From: Flavobacteriaceae bacterium
GTDB taxonomy: Bacteria > Bacteroidota > Bacteroidia > Flavobacteriales > Weeksellaceae
Direction: 5' to 3'
DNA: 64,000 nucleotides
Assembly: GCA_012522185.1 (NCBI GenBank)
Contig: JAAYKY010000057.1
Span: forward strand, 1 to 64,000
Shown: positions 37,495-46,189 of the stretch, piece by piece
Layout: the number at the start of each line of letters is the position of its first letter
Position numbering within the stretch: position 1 is the stretch's first letter
Notes under the pieces: model-generated
The model's input: only the letters and a program-made list of their open reading frames with translations
What the model was told of the DNA's origin: nothing
Databases searched by the model: none
Made by a program: the position numbers and the translations under genes

Positions 37495-39090
37495 TGTTTT
37501 TATCGTAAATCGAAACTCAAATGGCTGAATTTCACGGTAGATTACATCAATGAAATCTTGGCCTTGTCCGAGCTGAAATTCAGAAAAATTGGTGATTCTT
37601 TCTTGTAAATTCCCATTCGGAAATAGTTCTGAGTAGAGTATTTCGATGCGCTCAACACGTTCAGAAGACTTGATTTTCTCGGCTTTCAACCATCTGTTTT
37701 TCATTTTTTCAAATCCTTTCAGCTGTTTGGCGCGTTGTGCCTTCACCATCTTAGAAAAACTAACGTCGGTTTCGGTCGCTTTGGTATCTAACTCATCAAA
37801 GATTTTTAAAAGTTGAGACGCGTAAGCATCAAAATTCACGTCGGAATTCGTGTTTTTTCGAATATTTTCGTTGACCAATTCATACAAAGGAAGAAATAAA
37901 TCTTCGTAGGAAATATTCAATTTTATTAATTTAGAATGCTGTTTTTCAGTCAGTAAAAGAAGTGAATTCCGAACCGAAAGAATTGGAAACAATTGATTTT
38001 GCGAATCAAAAAAGGATTTTAATTGCAACCAATAAGCGATTTCTCCACTTCCACCGATGTAGGAAATATTGGGTAAAATGGTTTCTTGATATAGCGGCCG
38101 CAAAATTACATTGGGACTGAATTTATCGGGATTTTTATGTAATTCTTCGATGATTTCTTCCCGGCTGAATTCGTAGTCGGTATTCAGAACTTTATAAATC
38201 CCATCTTCTTCCAGAATTCGTTCACGGATATTTCCTTCGCCCAAATAAAAAAGATTGATTTCCCGAGGATTCACCTGACTGGAATATTGATTTTGACTTA
38301 GAAAATCATTGGTTTGGTTCAAAATTTTAAAAGCGGTATTTTCAAGAAGATCCTCTTCAAATGCGGGAATCATTAGCTTCTTTAATTCTTTGTCATCACC
38401 GTCAATCATCAAAAGCCCTTTTTCACCAAAAATTTTCTGCACGAGTTTTTGAGAAGCTTCGGTCAGGGTTTTTGAATTCAGATAAGTGGATTCAATCAAT
38501 TCGCGAAGTTCATTTCCCAATTGAGAATCGGGTAGGAATTGAAAAAATTCAGCAAAAACTTCCTTTATGGAATTCAGATCCAATCTTCCCACAGCACCTT
38601 TTGCGTCTTTATGCCAAGTAAATTTATTATTTCGAAAATAAAAATGGTTGATTTCCTCGAAATCATGGTCTTCGGTGGCCATCCAAAAAACCGGTAGAAA
38701 GTGAAATTTCGGGTGCTTCTGACTTAGTTCCTCTGCTGTTTTCAGAGTCTGCAAGATTTTATAAAAAAAATAAAGTGGCCCGGTAAGTAAATTGAGTTGA
38801 TGTCCGGTCGTAATCGTTACGGAATTGGACAGTTTGAATTTTTCTAAGTTTTCAATTTGCTTTGGATATAAATCAAATGACTTTAATTGATTTTTCAGGG
38901 CTTGATAGGTGGTTTCCCGGTACGGGAAATTTTGAATCTTGTTTTTGGTTTGTAAAATAAGATTCTCTTCGGTTGGAAATCTTTGGTACAATGAAAATGT
39001 TTCGTTTTTTTGGTTGAGATAATCCTGAATCAGTTTCGAAAACTTTCCGTATTTATTGGCATCCCAAGAAACTTTTTTTAGCAGCTCCAA
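37486..39090 (-). CDS. bshC: Bacillithiol synthase BshC
   Basis: Catalyses addition of cysteine to glucosamine-malate, the last step of bacillithiol synthesis. The 534-residue length is typical. The N-terminal YLNQKNETFSLYQRFPT and the motif TTGHQLNLLTGPLYFFYK, followed by PVFWMATEDHDFEEINH, are the recognisable Rossmann-core signatures of BshC. A long helical stretch (about 385-475) matches the coiled-coil of the family. No bshA or bshB lies nearby. It is upstream of the LysM gene with a 38-bp gap; TAAATTTG at 39119-39126 (minus) is a plausible -7 element. Confidence 0.95.
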   Translation of the reverse strand: MELLKKVSWDANKYGKFSKLIQDYLNQKNETFSLYQRFPTEENLILQTKNKIQNFPYRETTYQALKNQLKSFDLYPKQIENLEKFKLSNSVTITTGHQLNLLTGPLYFFYKILQTLKTAEELSQKHPKFHFLPVFWMATEDHDFEEINHFYFRNNKFTWHKDAKGAVGRLDLNSIKEVFAEFFQFLPDSQLGNELRELIESTYLNSKTLTEASQKLVQKIFGEKGLLMIDGDDKELKKLMIPAFEEDLLENTAFKILNQTNDFLSQNQYSSQVNPREINLFYLGEGNIRERILEEDGIYKVLNTDYEFSREEIIEELHKNPDKFSPNVILRPLYQETILPNISYIGGSGEIAYWLQLKSFFDSQNQLFPILSVRNSLLLLTEKQHSKLIKLNISYEDLFLPLYELVNENIRKNTNSDVNFDAYASQLLKIFDELDTKATETDVSFSKMVKAQRAKQLKGFEKMKNRWLKAEKIKSSERVERIEILYSELFPNGNLQERITNFSEFQLGQGQDFIDVIYREIQPFEFRFTIKTLP

Positions 39091-39118
39091 ATTATTAGTT
39101 GATTTTAAGATTGAACTA

Positions 39119-39126
39119 CAAATTTA
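39119..39126 (-). promoter_or_regulatory. -7 element of the bshC promoter
   Basis: CAAATTTA on the plus strand reads TAAATTTG on the minus strand, 29 bp before the bshC start. No good -33 partner is seen. Confidence 0.5.
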
Positions 39127-39221
39127 CAAAGTTGAAATCATTTTGTGTCTTAAATTAATTAGTTTGTATAATTAATTCATTCTGACTAATTTAGTTAAAT
39201 ATTAATTTAAAAACAGAAGAA

Positions 39222-39740
39222 ATGGGATTAGGTAAGTTTTTTAAAAATTTATTTGGTGGCTCGAGTGAAAAGGGTGCCGATTTGAAAGAAGGTTTGAAAG
39301 AAAAGACAGAAAAGGTTTCGGAAAAAGCAGCCGAAGCCTTGGAAGAGGTAAAGGAAGTAGCGGATTCGGCAAAAGAAAAACTCTCAGAATCTTGGGAGGA
39401 GACCAAGGAGGTCGCTGAAAAGGTGAAGGGAAAAGCCTCTGAAACGCTGGAAAAAGTCAAAGACAAAGCTGAAGACGCTTGGGAAGACACCAAAGAAAAG
39501 GCAGAAGAATTGAAAGAAAAAGTCAAAGACAAGGCGGAAGAAACCAAAGAAAAAATTCAAGGGGCAACCGATGAGGCAAAGGAGAAAGCCGATGAAGTCT
39601 TAAGTGAAGCTGAAGAAAAAATCAAAAAAATCGAGGAAAATGTTTCAGAAAACATCGCTCAACTTGATGCGGAAATCGATGAAGTGACCCAAAGGGCCGA
39701 TGATAAAATGAAAGACATCGAAGAAGAATTGAATGATTAA
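39222..39740 (+). CDS. LEA-like / YtxH-like charged helical protein
   Basis: A 172-residue protein with a short hydrophobic start (MGLGKFFKNLFGG) and then an almost unbroken amphipathic helix of lysine, glutamate and alanine with quasi-11-residue repeats such as EKVKDKAEETKEKI. Such sequences resemble LEA group 3 and YtxH/apolipoprotein-like proteins linked to desiccation or envelope stress. No cysteine or signal peptide is present. Reverse-strand open frames are only a result of the repetitive codons. It is followed by a strong terminator shared with the M16 gene. Homology to a named family cannot be claimed, because low-complexity sequence matches many. Confidence 0.75.
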   Translation: MGLGKFFKNLFGGSSEKGADLKEGLKEKTEKVSEKAAEALEEVKEVADSAKEKLSESWEETKEVAEKVKGKASETLEKVKDKAEDAWEDTKEKAEELKEKVKDKAEETKEKIQGATDEAKEKADEVLSEAEEKIKKIEENVSENIAQLDAEIDEVTQRADDKMKDIEEELND

Positions 39741-39780
39741 ATTCAATATGAATTTGCGGAATTCTTGAGTTAAAATCCAT

Positions 39781-39817
39781 AAAAAAACTCCTGCTCTGAA
39801 AAGGGCAGGAGTTTTTT
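39781..39817. terminator. Bidirectional intrinsic terminator
   Basis: AACTCCTGC and GCAGGAGTT pair perfectly around a 10-base loop, with A-run before and T-run after. It lies between the convergent LEA-like and M16 genes and can serve both. Confidence 0.92.
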
Positions 39818-39843
39818 ATGATTTGGGAAAAATAGGTAACGAA

Positions 39844-42756
39844 TTAGTATCCGAATAGTTCTTCCAAAGTCATTTCTTGGATTTCGCCCATTTGCTGTAC
39901 GGCTTCCCAATCCAAGTTTTCTTTTTTGCCAATCAAACCTACGTTGAATTGCTTGCCACGGATGTGCTGATTGAAAAATTTCTCTAAATCATTGAATGTC
40001 AATCGGGAAGTTTGTTGGTAAATATCGCGGTTGATATCATAATCAATTCCTCTGTCCTGAAGACTTAACCAATAGAAGAAAATACTTGATTTGGTGTAGC
40101 GCTGAGTGGCAATTTGCTTTAAAGCAGCGGTTCTCGAATTCTGGAATTGATTTTCTGCTTTGGGCATCGTGTTCATTAAATCTCTCAAAGCCTCCACAGC
40201 TTGTGGAAGTTTGTTGGCTTGAGTTCCGATGTAAGCATATACATAATTGTATAGGTCTGCTTTGGATGAGTTCGCATAGAATGAATAGGCCGAATAAGCC
40301 AAAGATTTGGACTCACGAATTTCCTGAAATATGATGGAAGACAGGCCTGAACCAAAGTACTGATTAAAAACTCCGGCAGGCGTCAATAAATCTTTGTTGA
40401 ATTTCTGCTCACGGGCACGCAAAGAGATTTCAGCCTGTACCATATCATAAGGAGTGAAATAGATTTTTCCATCAGTTGCAGGTTGTGGGTATTCTTTTGC
40501 TGCTGGAATCGGACGATTCTTTCCAAAGTTATGGTGTTTTTTCAATGCTTTTTTGGTAGCGGCTAAGTCATTTCCATAATAGAAAATTCGATGTTGATGA
40601 TCGAGGAAGTTTTTTAGAATTCCTACCAATTCTTCTGGATCGATGGATTTCAACTCTTCTTCGCTCAAAATATCTCTGAAACGACTGTTTTCACCGTACA
40701 TAGCAAATTGATTCAAAGCATTTTGAATGCTGTTTTTATTGGTTTTCGCATCCTGACGTCCTTTCAGAATTTGATCCACATAATTTAAATAAGCTTGTTT
40801 ATCGGCTTTTGCATTAGCCAAAAGATGTTCAAAAAGCTGAATCCCTTTTTCCATGTTCTCTTGAAGTCCGTTCAAATAAACAAAAGTCCGCTCGGAACCC
40901 GCTCCTACACCGTAATTAATTCCGATTTTATAGAATTCCTTTTTGATGTCCTCGGGGCTGTATTTGTCGGTACCCAAATAATTTAGATAATTGATGGCCA
41001 AAGAAAGTTTCTTGTCATGATCCGACCCCATTTCGGTAATATAATACAGCGAAGAGAGATTGTTTGTATTATTTTGAATGGAAAATAAATCCGCTTTTTT
41101 AAGTGTTTCTTTTTTAATGGATTTCTCAAAATCCACAAAAACCGGCTGAATGTCTTCTACCTGAAGTTTCATGAAGTTTTTATAAAACTCAGATTCATTT
41201 TCACGATTCAGGTTGATGGGTGTAATGCCCGGGTTTTCAACTCTCACCAAGTCTTTATTTTCGCCTTGTCTTTTGTAAACAATTACGTAATTGTCTTTGT
41301 AATTATCATTTGCAAATTTTACAATATCGGCTTTGGTAATTTTGGATAATTCATCAAGATCTGCCACGACTTCTGCCCAAGTTTGTTCCTGAATGAATGA
41401 ATTGTACATTTCAGAAGCAAGCCAATCGGAATTTTCCAAAACTTGTTGCTGTTGCTTTTTAAAATCATTGATGACTGCTTCAATCATCCATTCATCGAAA
41501 TCCCCTTTTTTGATTTTTTCAATCTGCTCAAGAATAAGATCTCTCACTTCGTCCAGAGATTGCCCCTGCCTTGGCATTCCATTGAAGATATGTGCCGAAT
41601 AATCTTTCATGATTTGAGGGGAAGCTCCGGCATATTGTGCCAATTGTTTTTGGTTGATGTTCAAATCAATCAAACCTGCAGTGCGATTGCTCAAAATCAT
41701 ATCCATGACACGCAATAACTTTGCATCTTGAGTACGTGCACCGCCCACACGAAATGCAAACTGAAGACGTTCCGCAGAAGGACTGAAAACCTCCAATTCT
41801 TTTATACCTCTCAGAGGAGATTCCTGGGCAACGTATCGATTGGGTTCTGGACCTTTTTGGAAATGACCAAAATATTTATCGACAAGCTGTATCGCAGCAT
41901 CAAACTCCAAATCACCCACAAGCACTACCGCCATATTATTGGGGATATAATATTCATCAAAATACTTTTCAATCGCTACGAGTGAGGGGTTTTTCAAATG
42001 CTCGGAGGTACCGATTGTAGTTTGGGTTCCATAGTGGCTCTCCGGGAAAAGGTTTTCCATCAAAGCATAATGGATCAATCGGAAATCATTGTCCTGCGCA
42101 CGATTAAATTCTTCATAAACCGCTTCCAATTCGGTATGAAACAAACGCAAAACCAACTCCGAAAACCTTTCGGATTCAATAATCATCCATTTTTCCAATT
42201 CATTGGAAGGAATATTATTTTTATAAACGGTTTCATCAAACCAAGTATGGGCATTCGTTCCCGTAGCACCCAATGATGAAATCAATTTGTCGTATTCATT
42301 GGCAACCGCATATTGGGAAGCGACATTTGAAATCGAATCGATTTGACGATAAATTTCACTTTTTTTCTCAGGATTGGATTCCGCCTTATGCGCTTCATAG
42401 AGGTCTGAGATTTGTTTCAGGTAAACTTTTTCTTTCTCCCAGTCATGCGAACCCATTTTGGAAGTTCCCTTGAAAAGCATATGTTCAAGGTAATGCGCAA
42501 GCCCGGTATTGTCGGTTGGGTCATTGTTGGAACCAGTTCTTACAGGAATATAAGTCTGAATACGCGGCTCATCTTTGTTCTGTGCCAGATAAACTTTTAA
42601 CCCATTGGGCAAAGTATAAATCCTTGTGTTGGATGGGTCATTCTCAACGATTTCATAAGAGTAACCATTGGTATCCTTTTTTTGGAGCGTTTTAAATTGT
42701 GCCAGCAAACTGGTGGACAAAATCAAACAGCCTAGAAGTGTTAGTTTTTTTATCAT
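39844..42756 (-). CDS. M16-family zinc metallopeptidase (two-domain, pitrilysin/insulinase-like)
   Basis: An exported protease of 970 residues with a signal peptide ending STSLLAQ. The inverted zinc motif HYLEH (H88, E91, H92) and the downstream glutamate region ELEAVYEEFNRA mark an active N-terminal half. The C-terminal half is a second pair of M16 domains lacking the motif, as usual. RGAAGLSS-like SGLSSIIFQEIRESKSLAYSAY matches the M16 C-domain. The likely role is peptide or protein breakdown in the periplasm. It is monocistronic and divergent from the ECF sigma gene. Confidence 0.95.
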   Translation of the reverse strand: MIKKLTLLGCLILSTSLLAQFKTLQKKDTNGYSYEIVENDPSNTRIYTLPNGLKVYLAQNKDEPRIQTYIPVRTGSNNDPTDNTGLAHYLEHMLFKGTSKMGSHDWEKEKVYLKQISDLYEAHKAESNPEKKSEIYRQIDSISNVASQYAVANEYDKLISSLGATGTNAHTWFDETVYKNNIPSNELEKWMIIESERFSELVLRLFHTELEAVYEEFNRAQDNDFRLIHYALMENLFPESHYGTQTTIGTSEHLKNPSLVAIEKYFDEYYIPNNMAVVLVGDLEFDAAIQLVDKYFGHFQKGPEPNRYVAQESPLRGIKELEVFSPSAERLQFAFRVGGARTQDAKLLRVMDMILSNRTAGLIDLNINQKQLAQYAGASPQIMKDYSAHIFNGMPRQGQSLDEVRDLILEQIEKIKKGDFDEWMIEAVINDFKKQQQQVLENSDWLASEMYNSFIQEQTWAEVVADLDELSKITKADIVKFANDNYKDNYVIVYKRQGENKDLVRVENPGITPINLNRENESEFYKNFMKLQVEDIQPVFVDFEKSIKKETLKKADLFSIQNNTNNLSSLYYITEMGSDHDKKLSLAINYLNYLGTDKYSPEDIKKEFYKIGINYGVGAGSERTFVYLNGLQENMEKGIQLFEHLLANAKADKQAYLNYVDQILKGRQDAKTNKNSIQNALNQFAMYGENSRFRDILSEEELKSIDPEELVGILKNFLDHQHRIFYYGNDLAATKKALKKHHNFGKNRPIPAAKEYPQPATDGKIYFTPYDMVQAEISLRAREQKFNKDLLTPAGVFNQYFGSGLSSIIFQEIRESKSLAYSAYSFYANSSKADLYNYVYAYIGTQANKLPQAVEALRDLMNTMPKAENQFQNSRTAALKQIATQRYTKSSIFFYWLSLQDRGIDYDINRDIYQQTSRLTFNDLEKFFNQHIRGKQFNVGLIGKKENLDWEAVQQMGEIQEMTLEELFGY

Positions 42757-42834
42757 TTCGTCTGTATTATTGAATCATCCAAAGATACAGAACCAAACGA
42801 TAAATGAAATTAATTTAAATAATTATTTGTTGAC

Positions 42835-42865
42835 TGTCACTTTTTTGAAAATTCATTCGTCTATA
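42835..42865 (+). promoter_or_regulatory. Putative ECF-type promoter of the sigma operon
   Basis: TGTCAC (42835-42840) and CGTCTATA (42858-42865) are separated by 17 bp, the spacing and the CGTC-type -10 typical of ECF sigma promoters. TAnnTTTG is absent here. An autoregulated promoter is inferred. Confidence 0.55.
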
Positions 42866-42917
42866 AAAACAGAAGCCTATAATTTTGAAGATTATTTCAA
42901 TCCATAGAAAACAAAAA

Positions 42918-43445
42918 GTGGAATTACTGATACCACAACTTAGAAAGCAGAACCGATTGGCTCAAAAGGAATTATTTGACCGTTCTTCTCGCAAAATGCT
43001 CAGCGTTTGCAGAAGCTATATTTCCGATTTGCATTTCGCCGAAGACTGTATGCTAAAAGGTTTTCTAAAGGTTTTCAAAAATATTGACTCCTATAAATCC
43101 CAAGGAAGCTTTGAAGGATGGATGCGAAGAATTATGGTCAATGAATGTCTGGACTTCATCCGAATGAACAAAAGTATGGTGTATCTGGATGAAATCATTC
43201 TGAAAGATGAATCTGTTGATTTTGAAGAAGATATGTCAGGGGTCAACGCGCAGGATTTACTAGATCAGCTTCCCGAAACCTATCGTGCCGTATTTAATCT
43301 TTTTGTTTTAGAAGATTATTCGCACAAAGAAATTTCGGCTCTTTTATCCATTTCAGAAGCGACTTCTAAAACTCAATTATTAAGAGCCAAAAACAAACTG
43401 AGAGAACTGGTTCTCCAACAAAAAAACAAGGCAAATGAACAATAA
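42918..43445 (+). CDS. ECF RNA polymerase sigma factor
   Basis: About 175 residues with sigma region 2 (LAQKELFDRSSRKMLSVCRSYI, then DCMLKGFLKVFKNIDSYKSQGSFEGWMRRIMVNECLDFIR, quoted in part) and region 4 (LPETYRAVFNLFVLEDYSHKEIS, SEATSKTQLLRAKNKL). It directs RNA polymerase to a small set of promoters. I take GTG at 42918 as the start because MELLIPQLRKQNRLAQ resembles other flavobacterial ECF openings; a TTG at 42885 would add 11 residues. It overlaps the next gene by 11 bp, so sigma and the membrane protein are co-expressed. Confidence 0.9.
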   Translation: MELLIPQLRKQNRLAQKELFDRSSRKMLSVCRSYISDLHFAEDCMLKGFLKVFKNIDSYKSQGSFEGWMRRIMVNECLDFIRMNKSMVYLDEIILKDESVDFEEDMSGVNAQDLLDQLPETYRAVFNLFVLEDYSHKEISALLSISEATSKTQLLRAKNKLRELVLQQKNKANEQ

Positions 43446-44067
43446 TTTAGAAAATAACATCAAAAACCAACTGGAAAACAGAGAGATTTTAGTTTCGGAG
43501 AATGCTTGGGAAAAACTCAGAGACATGATGGACGAAAAACCAGTCGAACGCAAAATCAAACCTTGGTTCTGGATAGGGGTTGCAGCTTCGGTTGCAGTTA
43601 TTATTGGATTGTTTTTCGGATTGAATTATCTGGATCCAGAATCCGAAGCTCAAATCGGAAACCCAACGCAAATAGTGATTCAGAAAACAAATCAGCCTGT
43701 AGAAGTTATTTCAAACGAAATAGAAATCGCTCAGAATGAAGTGGAAATCGAAATTCAGCCCCATGAAATTCAGTATGCCAATCATCTCAAACAAACCGAA
43801 ATTCTAAAATCCTCTAAAAAAGAAATTTGGGTTGACAATTCAAATGAAAATCGGGTTGTGGAAGAAATAATCAAAGAATATACAGAACCGAAAGTGGAAT
43901 TGAAAGAAGAACCGGTAATGGCGCTAAATACCGATTCGATTTCAAAACCTACGAATAAAACCAATTATGTTGACCCGGAAATGCTCTTGTATTCCGTTGA
44001 AAACAATCAGGCCGTTCAGCAGAAAAATTCCGGTTCGCGTATGGTTCTTATCGACTTTAATAAATAG
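43435..44067 (+). CDS. Putative anti-sigma factor (single-pass membrane protein)
   Basis: A 210-residue protein with an N-terminal cytosolic part of about 38 residues (SENAWEKLRDMMDEKP), one transmembrane helix (FWIGVAASVAVIIGLFFGL, about 45-64) and a charged periplasmic part. The topology and the 11-bp overlap with the sigma gene fit an anti-sigma factor, but no zinc-binding HxxxCxxC motif is present, so the family is not certain. It could also be a structural membrane partner of the third gene. Confidence 0.7.
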   Translation: MNNNLENNIKNQLENREILVSENAWEKLRDMMDEKPVERKIKPWFWIGVAASVAVIIGLFFGLNYLDPESEAQIGNPTQIVIQKTNQPVEVISNEIEIAQNEVEIEIQPHEIQYANHLKQTEILKSSKKEIWVDNSNENRVVEEIIKEYTEPKVELKEEPVMALNTDSISKPTNKTNYVDPEMLLYSVENNQAVQQKNSGSRMVLIDFNK

Positions 44068-44098
44068 AACTCAATTAATAATTAAAAACACTTTTAAG

Positions 44099-45151
44099 AT
44101 GAAAAAATATATCGTCTCAGGAATTCTGTGCCTTGTCGGAATGACTTTGAATGCACAAAAAATTAAATTCGATTTCAACGAAAACTCACAGACAGACGAA
44201 AGGGTAAGCCCGGCTGCGCGTGAAAAGATGGAACAATACGCCATCGAAATCAGAGAAATCGTAATCCGTGAAAAACTCGCTATGGAAACCGAAATTTCCA
44301 AAGTGGATGAAGATTTGTCACAAGGAAACATTTCCGATTCCCTGGCCGGAAATCTGAAAGCCGATATTGCGATTCGTTTTTCGGAACGCATCAATTCAGG
44401 TATTGAAGATTTAAAATTTGATTTGGATGAATTGATCAAACAACAAGTTCAATATTCGATTATGAATACCGATATCGAAAAACTCAAAGAGGAGCAAAAT
44501 TCAAAAGTCGAACAATGGCAATATAAACCTCAGAATTATATTTCCGGCTATTTATCTTATGGTATGATTCATCTCGGAGACGGCAAAAACCAAAAACTGA
44601 ACGATCATTTGGGGTTTTCAAGCGGCATTGACTTCGGGTTTTTATACCATCGACAGTTCAAGAAAACAAGTCCCTTTGTATTTCTCACTGGAGCTTATTT
44701 ATCCTGGCGAACTTTGCGGTTTGACGATAATTATTTCGTAACCCGAAATTTGGATGGGCAAGTGGATTTACATCAATACGAACATCATCTCGACAAAAGC
44801 AAACTGAGAGCAACTTACATTATGATTCCGCTCGGAATTAAATACAGCACGGCCGGATTGAAAACCAAAAACGATGAAATTTATCGCGACCCCGGAAAGG
44901 GAATCGGTTTTACAGCCAATGTTTACGGAGGATTCCGAATCTCAACCAATCATATTGTGAAAGGAAATGACATAGATTATCGCGACAAAAAAACCAATTA
45001 TGAACTGAATAATTTCGCCTACGGCGGACAGTTCACGTTGAGCATTTACAATTGGAATTTCTTTGTACGACAGGAATTCAGTCCTTATTTCAACAAAGGA
45101 AATTTCGACGACCGAAAAATGTTACAATTCGGATTGAACCTTGGGTTTTAA
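44099..45151 (+). CDS. Outer-membrane beta-barrel protein of the ECF operon
   Basis: A 350-residue exported protein with a signal peptide ending LNAQ (about residue 19). A helical stretch (residues 30-140, rich in charged residues) precedes a small C-terminal barrel that ends NLGF, with repeated aromatic-ended strands from YISGYLSYGMIH onward. It resembles the PorT-like outer-membrane family but has the long helical insertion first. I chose ATG at 44099, which gives the signal peptide; the reading frame extends upstream inside the anti-sigma gene. The gene follows the putative anti-sigma by 31 bp, and it may be the stress target of the sigma factor. Confidence 0.75.
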   Translation: MKKYIVSGILCLVGMTLNAQKIKFDFNENSQTDERVSPAAREKMEQYAIEIREIVIREKLAMETEISKVDEDLSQGNISDSLAGNLKADIAIRFSERINSGIEDLKFDLDELIKQQVQYSIMNTDIEKLKEEQNSKVEQWQYKPQNYISGYLSYGMIHLGDGKNQKLNDHLGFSSGIDFGFLYHRQFKKTSPFVFLTGAYLSWRTLRFDDNYFVTRNLDGQVDLHQYEHHLDKSKLRATYIMIPLGIKYSTAGLKTKNDEIYRDPGKGIGFTANVYGGFRISTNHIVKGNDIDYRDKKTNYELNNFAYGGQFTLSIYNWNFFVRQEFSPYFNKGNFDDRKMLQFGLNLGF

Positions 45152-45160
45152 ATAGATTTA

Positions 45161-45172
45161 AACATTATCAAA
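45161..45172 (+). other. 3' untranslated motif ACATTATCAAA, copy 2
   Basis: AATAGATTTAAACATTATCAAA, only one base different in length from copy 3, follows the stop codon directly and precedes the terminator. Confidence 0.5.
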
Positions 45173-45175
45173 TTC

Positions 45176-45207
45176 ACCTGTCAGTTCGCCAAACTGGCAG
45201 GTTTTTT
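45176..45207 (+). terminator. Intrinsic terminator of the ECF operon
   Basis: ACCTGTCAGTT pairs with AACTGGCAGGT (one G-U), followed by six T residues. Its end overlaps the stop of the convergent cysteine-cluster gene. Confidence 0.9.
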
Positions 45208-45700
45208 ATTTGAAAGTCTTCATCATTTCTTCCACGACTTTATTGGCCGCCGGACAAATCAAAGTGTTTTTCAGCGTGAGATGATTGATTTGGTAGAATT
45301 TTTTTCGATCGGTATGCGGATATTCCCGACAAGCTTTGGGGCGATGTTCATAAACTGAACAATAATTATCAGAACCCAAAAATGGACAAGGAACCGACTG
45401 TAAAACATAATCGTTTTCTTCGTCCAATCTTAAATATTTTTCGATAAATTGAGAAGGTTTCATCCGAAACAATCCTGCCAAACGTTCGATGTCTTTTTGT
45501 GTAAAAAGCGGGCCGGTGGTTTTGCAACAATTCGCACAGGAAAGACAATCGATTTCTTCGAAAACTTCCTCGTGAATTTCCAGCATTTTCCGGTCAAAAT
45601 CTTTAGGCGGTTTCTGTTTGATTTTGCCTAAAAACTTTTTATGTTCGGAATGCCTTTGCTGGGCTTTCTGTTGATTTTCAATGATTAAACGATCTCCCAT
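45206..45700 (-). CDS. YkgJ-family cysteine-cluster protein
   Basis: A 164-residue cytoplasmic protein with the zinc- or iron-binding cysteine pattern CLSCANCC then CPFLGSDNYCSVYEHRPKACREYP. This matches the YkgJ/UPF0153 family, proposed to bind Fe-S or zinc, with unknown function. The start overlaps the pyrimidine-dimer glycosylase gene by 16 bp, so the two are one operon. The cysteines could coordinate a cluster, but this is inference. Confidence 0.88.
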   Translation of the reverse strand: MGDRLIIENQQKAQQRHSEHKKFLGKIKQKPPKDFDRKMLEIHEEVFEEIDCLSCANCCKTTGPLFTQKDIERLAGLFRMKPSQFIEKYLRLDEENDYVLQSVPCPFLGSDNYCSVYEHRPKACREYPHTDRKKFYQINHLTLKNTLICPAANKVVEEMMKTFK

Positions 45701-46113
45701 TTTTCGATTTCTCCCGGAATGACAGTAAATATTTCCGCCGGATCTATACTTTCCAAATCTTTTAATTTGTAAAACTGACTGGTATCACGGATTTCCAATT
45801 TGCGAAGCAAATGTTTAAATTCATAGGCCATTTGTTCGTCGTTTACTTTTATATTTTGCGGAACAAATTCCCAGTTGATTTTGGATTTGTCGAATTTATA
45901 ACCGCGTTTGTCAGCCTCTTTCCAAATTTCCGCCAAATATTGATGAATGGCTTCCACCGGATTTTCCATTTCCTTGAAACGAATCAATTGCGGATGATTT
46001 TTATAACCTTTGGTTTTTCCTTCCAATACATTTTTGGCCAAAAGCGTTTCCCGCCAAAGTGCAACCAAACCTTTTGCATCTAAATATTTCGGATGAAGGG
46101 ACCAGAGGCGCAT
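45685..46113 (-). CDS. Pyrimidine-dimer DNA glycosylase / DNA lyase (endonuclease V type)
   Basis: Repairs UV-induced cyclobutane dimers. The 142-residue length and the opening MRLWSLHPKYLDAKGLVALWRETLLA match the Pyr_excise family related to T4 DenV; the conserved WSLHPKYLD and GYKNHPQLIRF segments are visible. In T4 endonuclease V a threonine at position 2 forms the N-terminal amine nucleophile; here residue 2 is arginine, so the catalytic arrangement may follow the bacterial branch. It is the first gene of the pair with the YkgJ-family gene. Confidence 0.85.
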   Translation of the reverse strand: MRLWSLHPKYLDAKGLVALWRETLLAKNVLEGKTKGYKNHPQLIRFKEMENPVEAIHQYLAEIWKEADKRGYKFDKSKINWEFVPQNIKVNDEQMAYEFKHLLRKLEIRDTSQFYKLKDLESIDPAEIFTVIPGEIEKWEIV

Positions 46114-46189
46114 TTATTTTTTTAGTAAATAGTGATTCGTGAAGAGTTAATGGGAATTTTTATCTTCAATTCATCCCATTTTTAATTAA

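Noticed and set aside
39191-39547. Minus-strand open frame rich in serine and phenylalanine
   Set aside because: It is a by-product of the K/E/A-rich repetitive LEA-like gene on the plus strand.
43967-44098. Longer start for the outer-membrane protein of the ECF operon
   Set aside because: The extra part overlaps the putative anti-sigma gene in another frame and hides the signal peptide.
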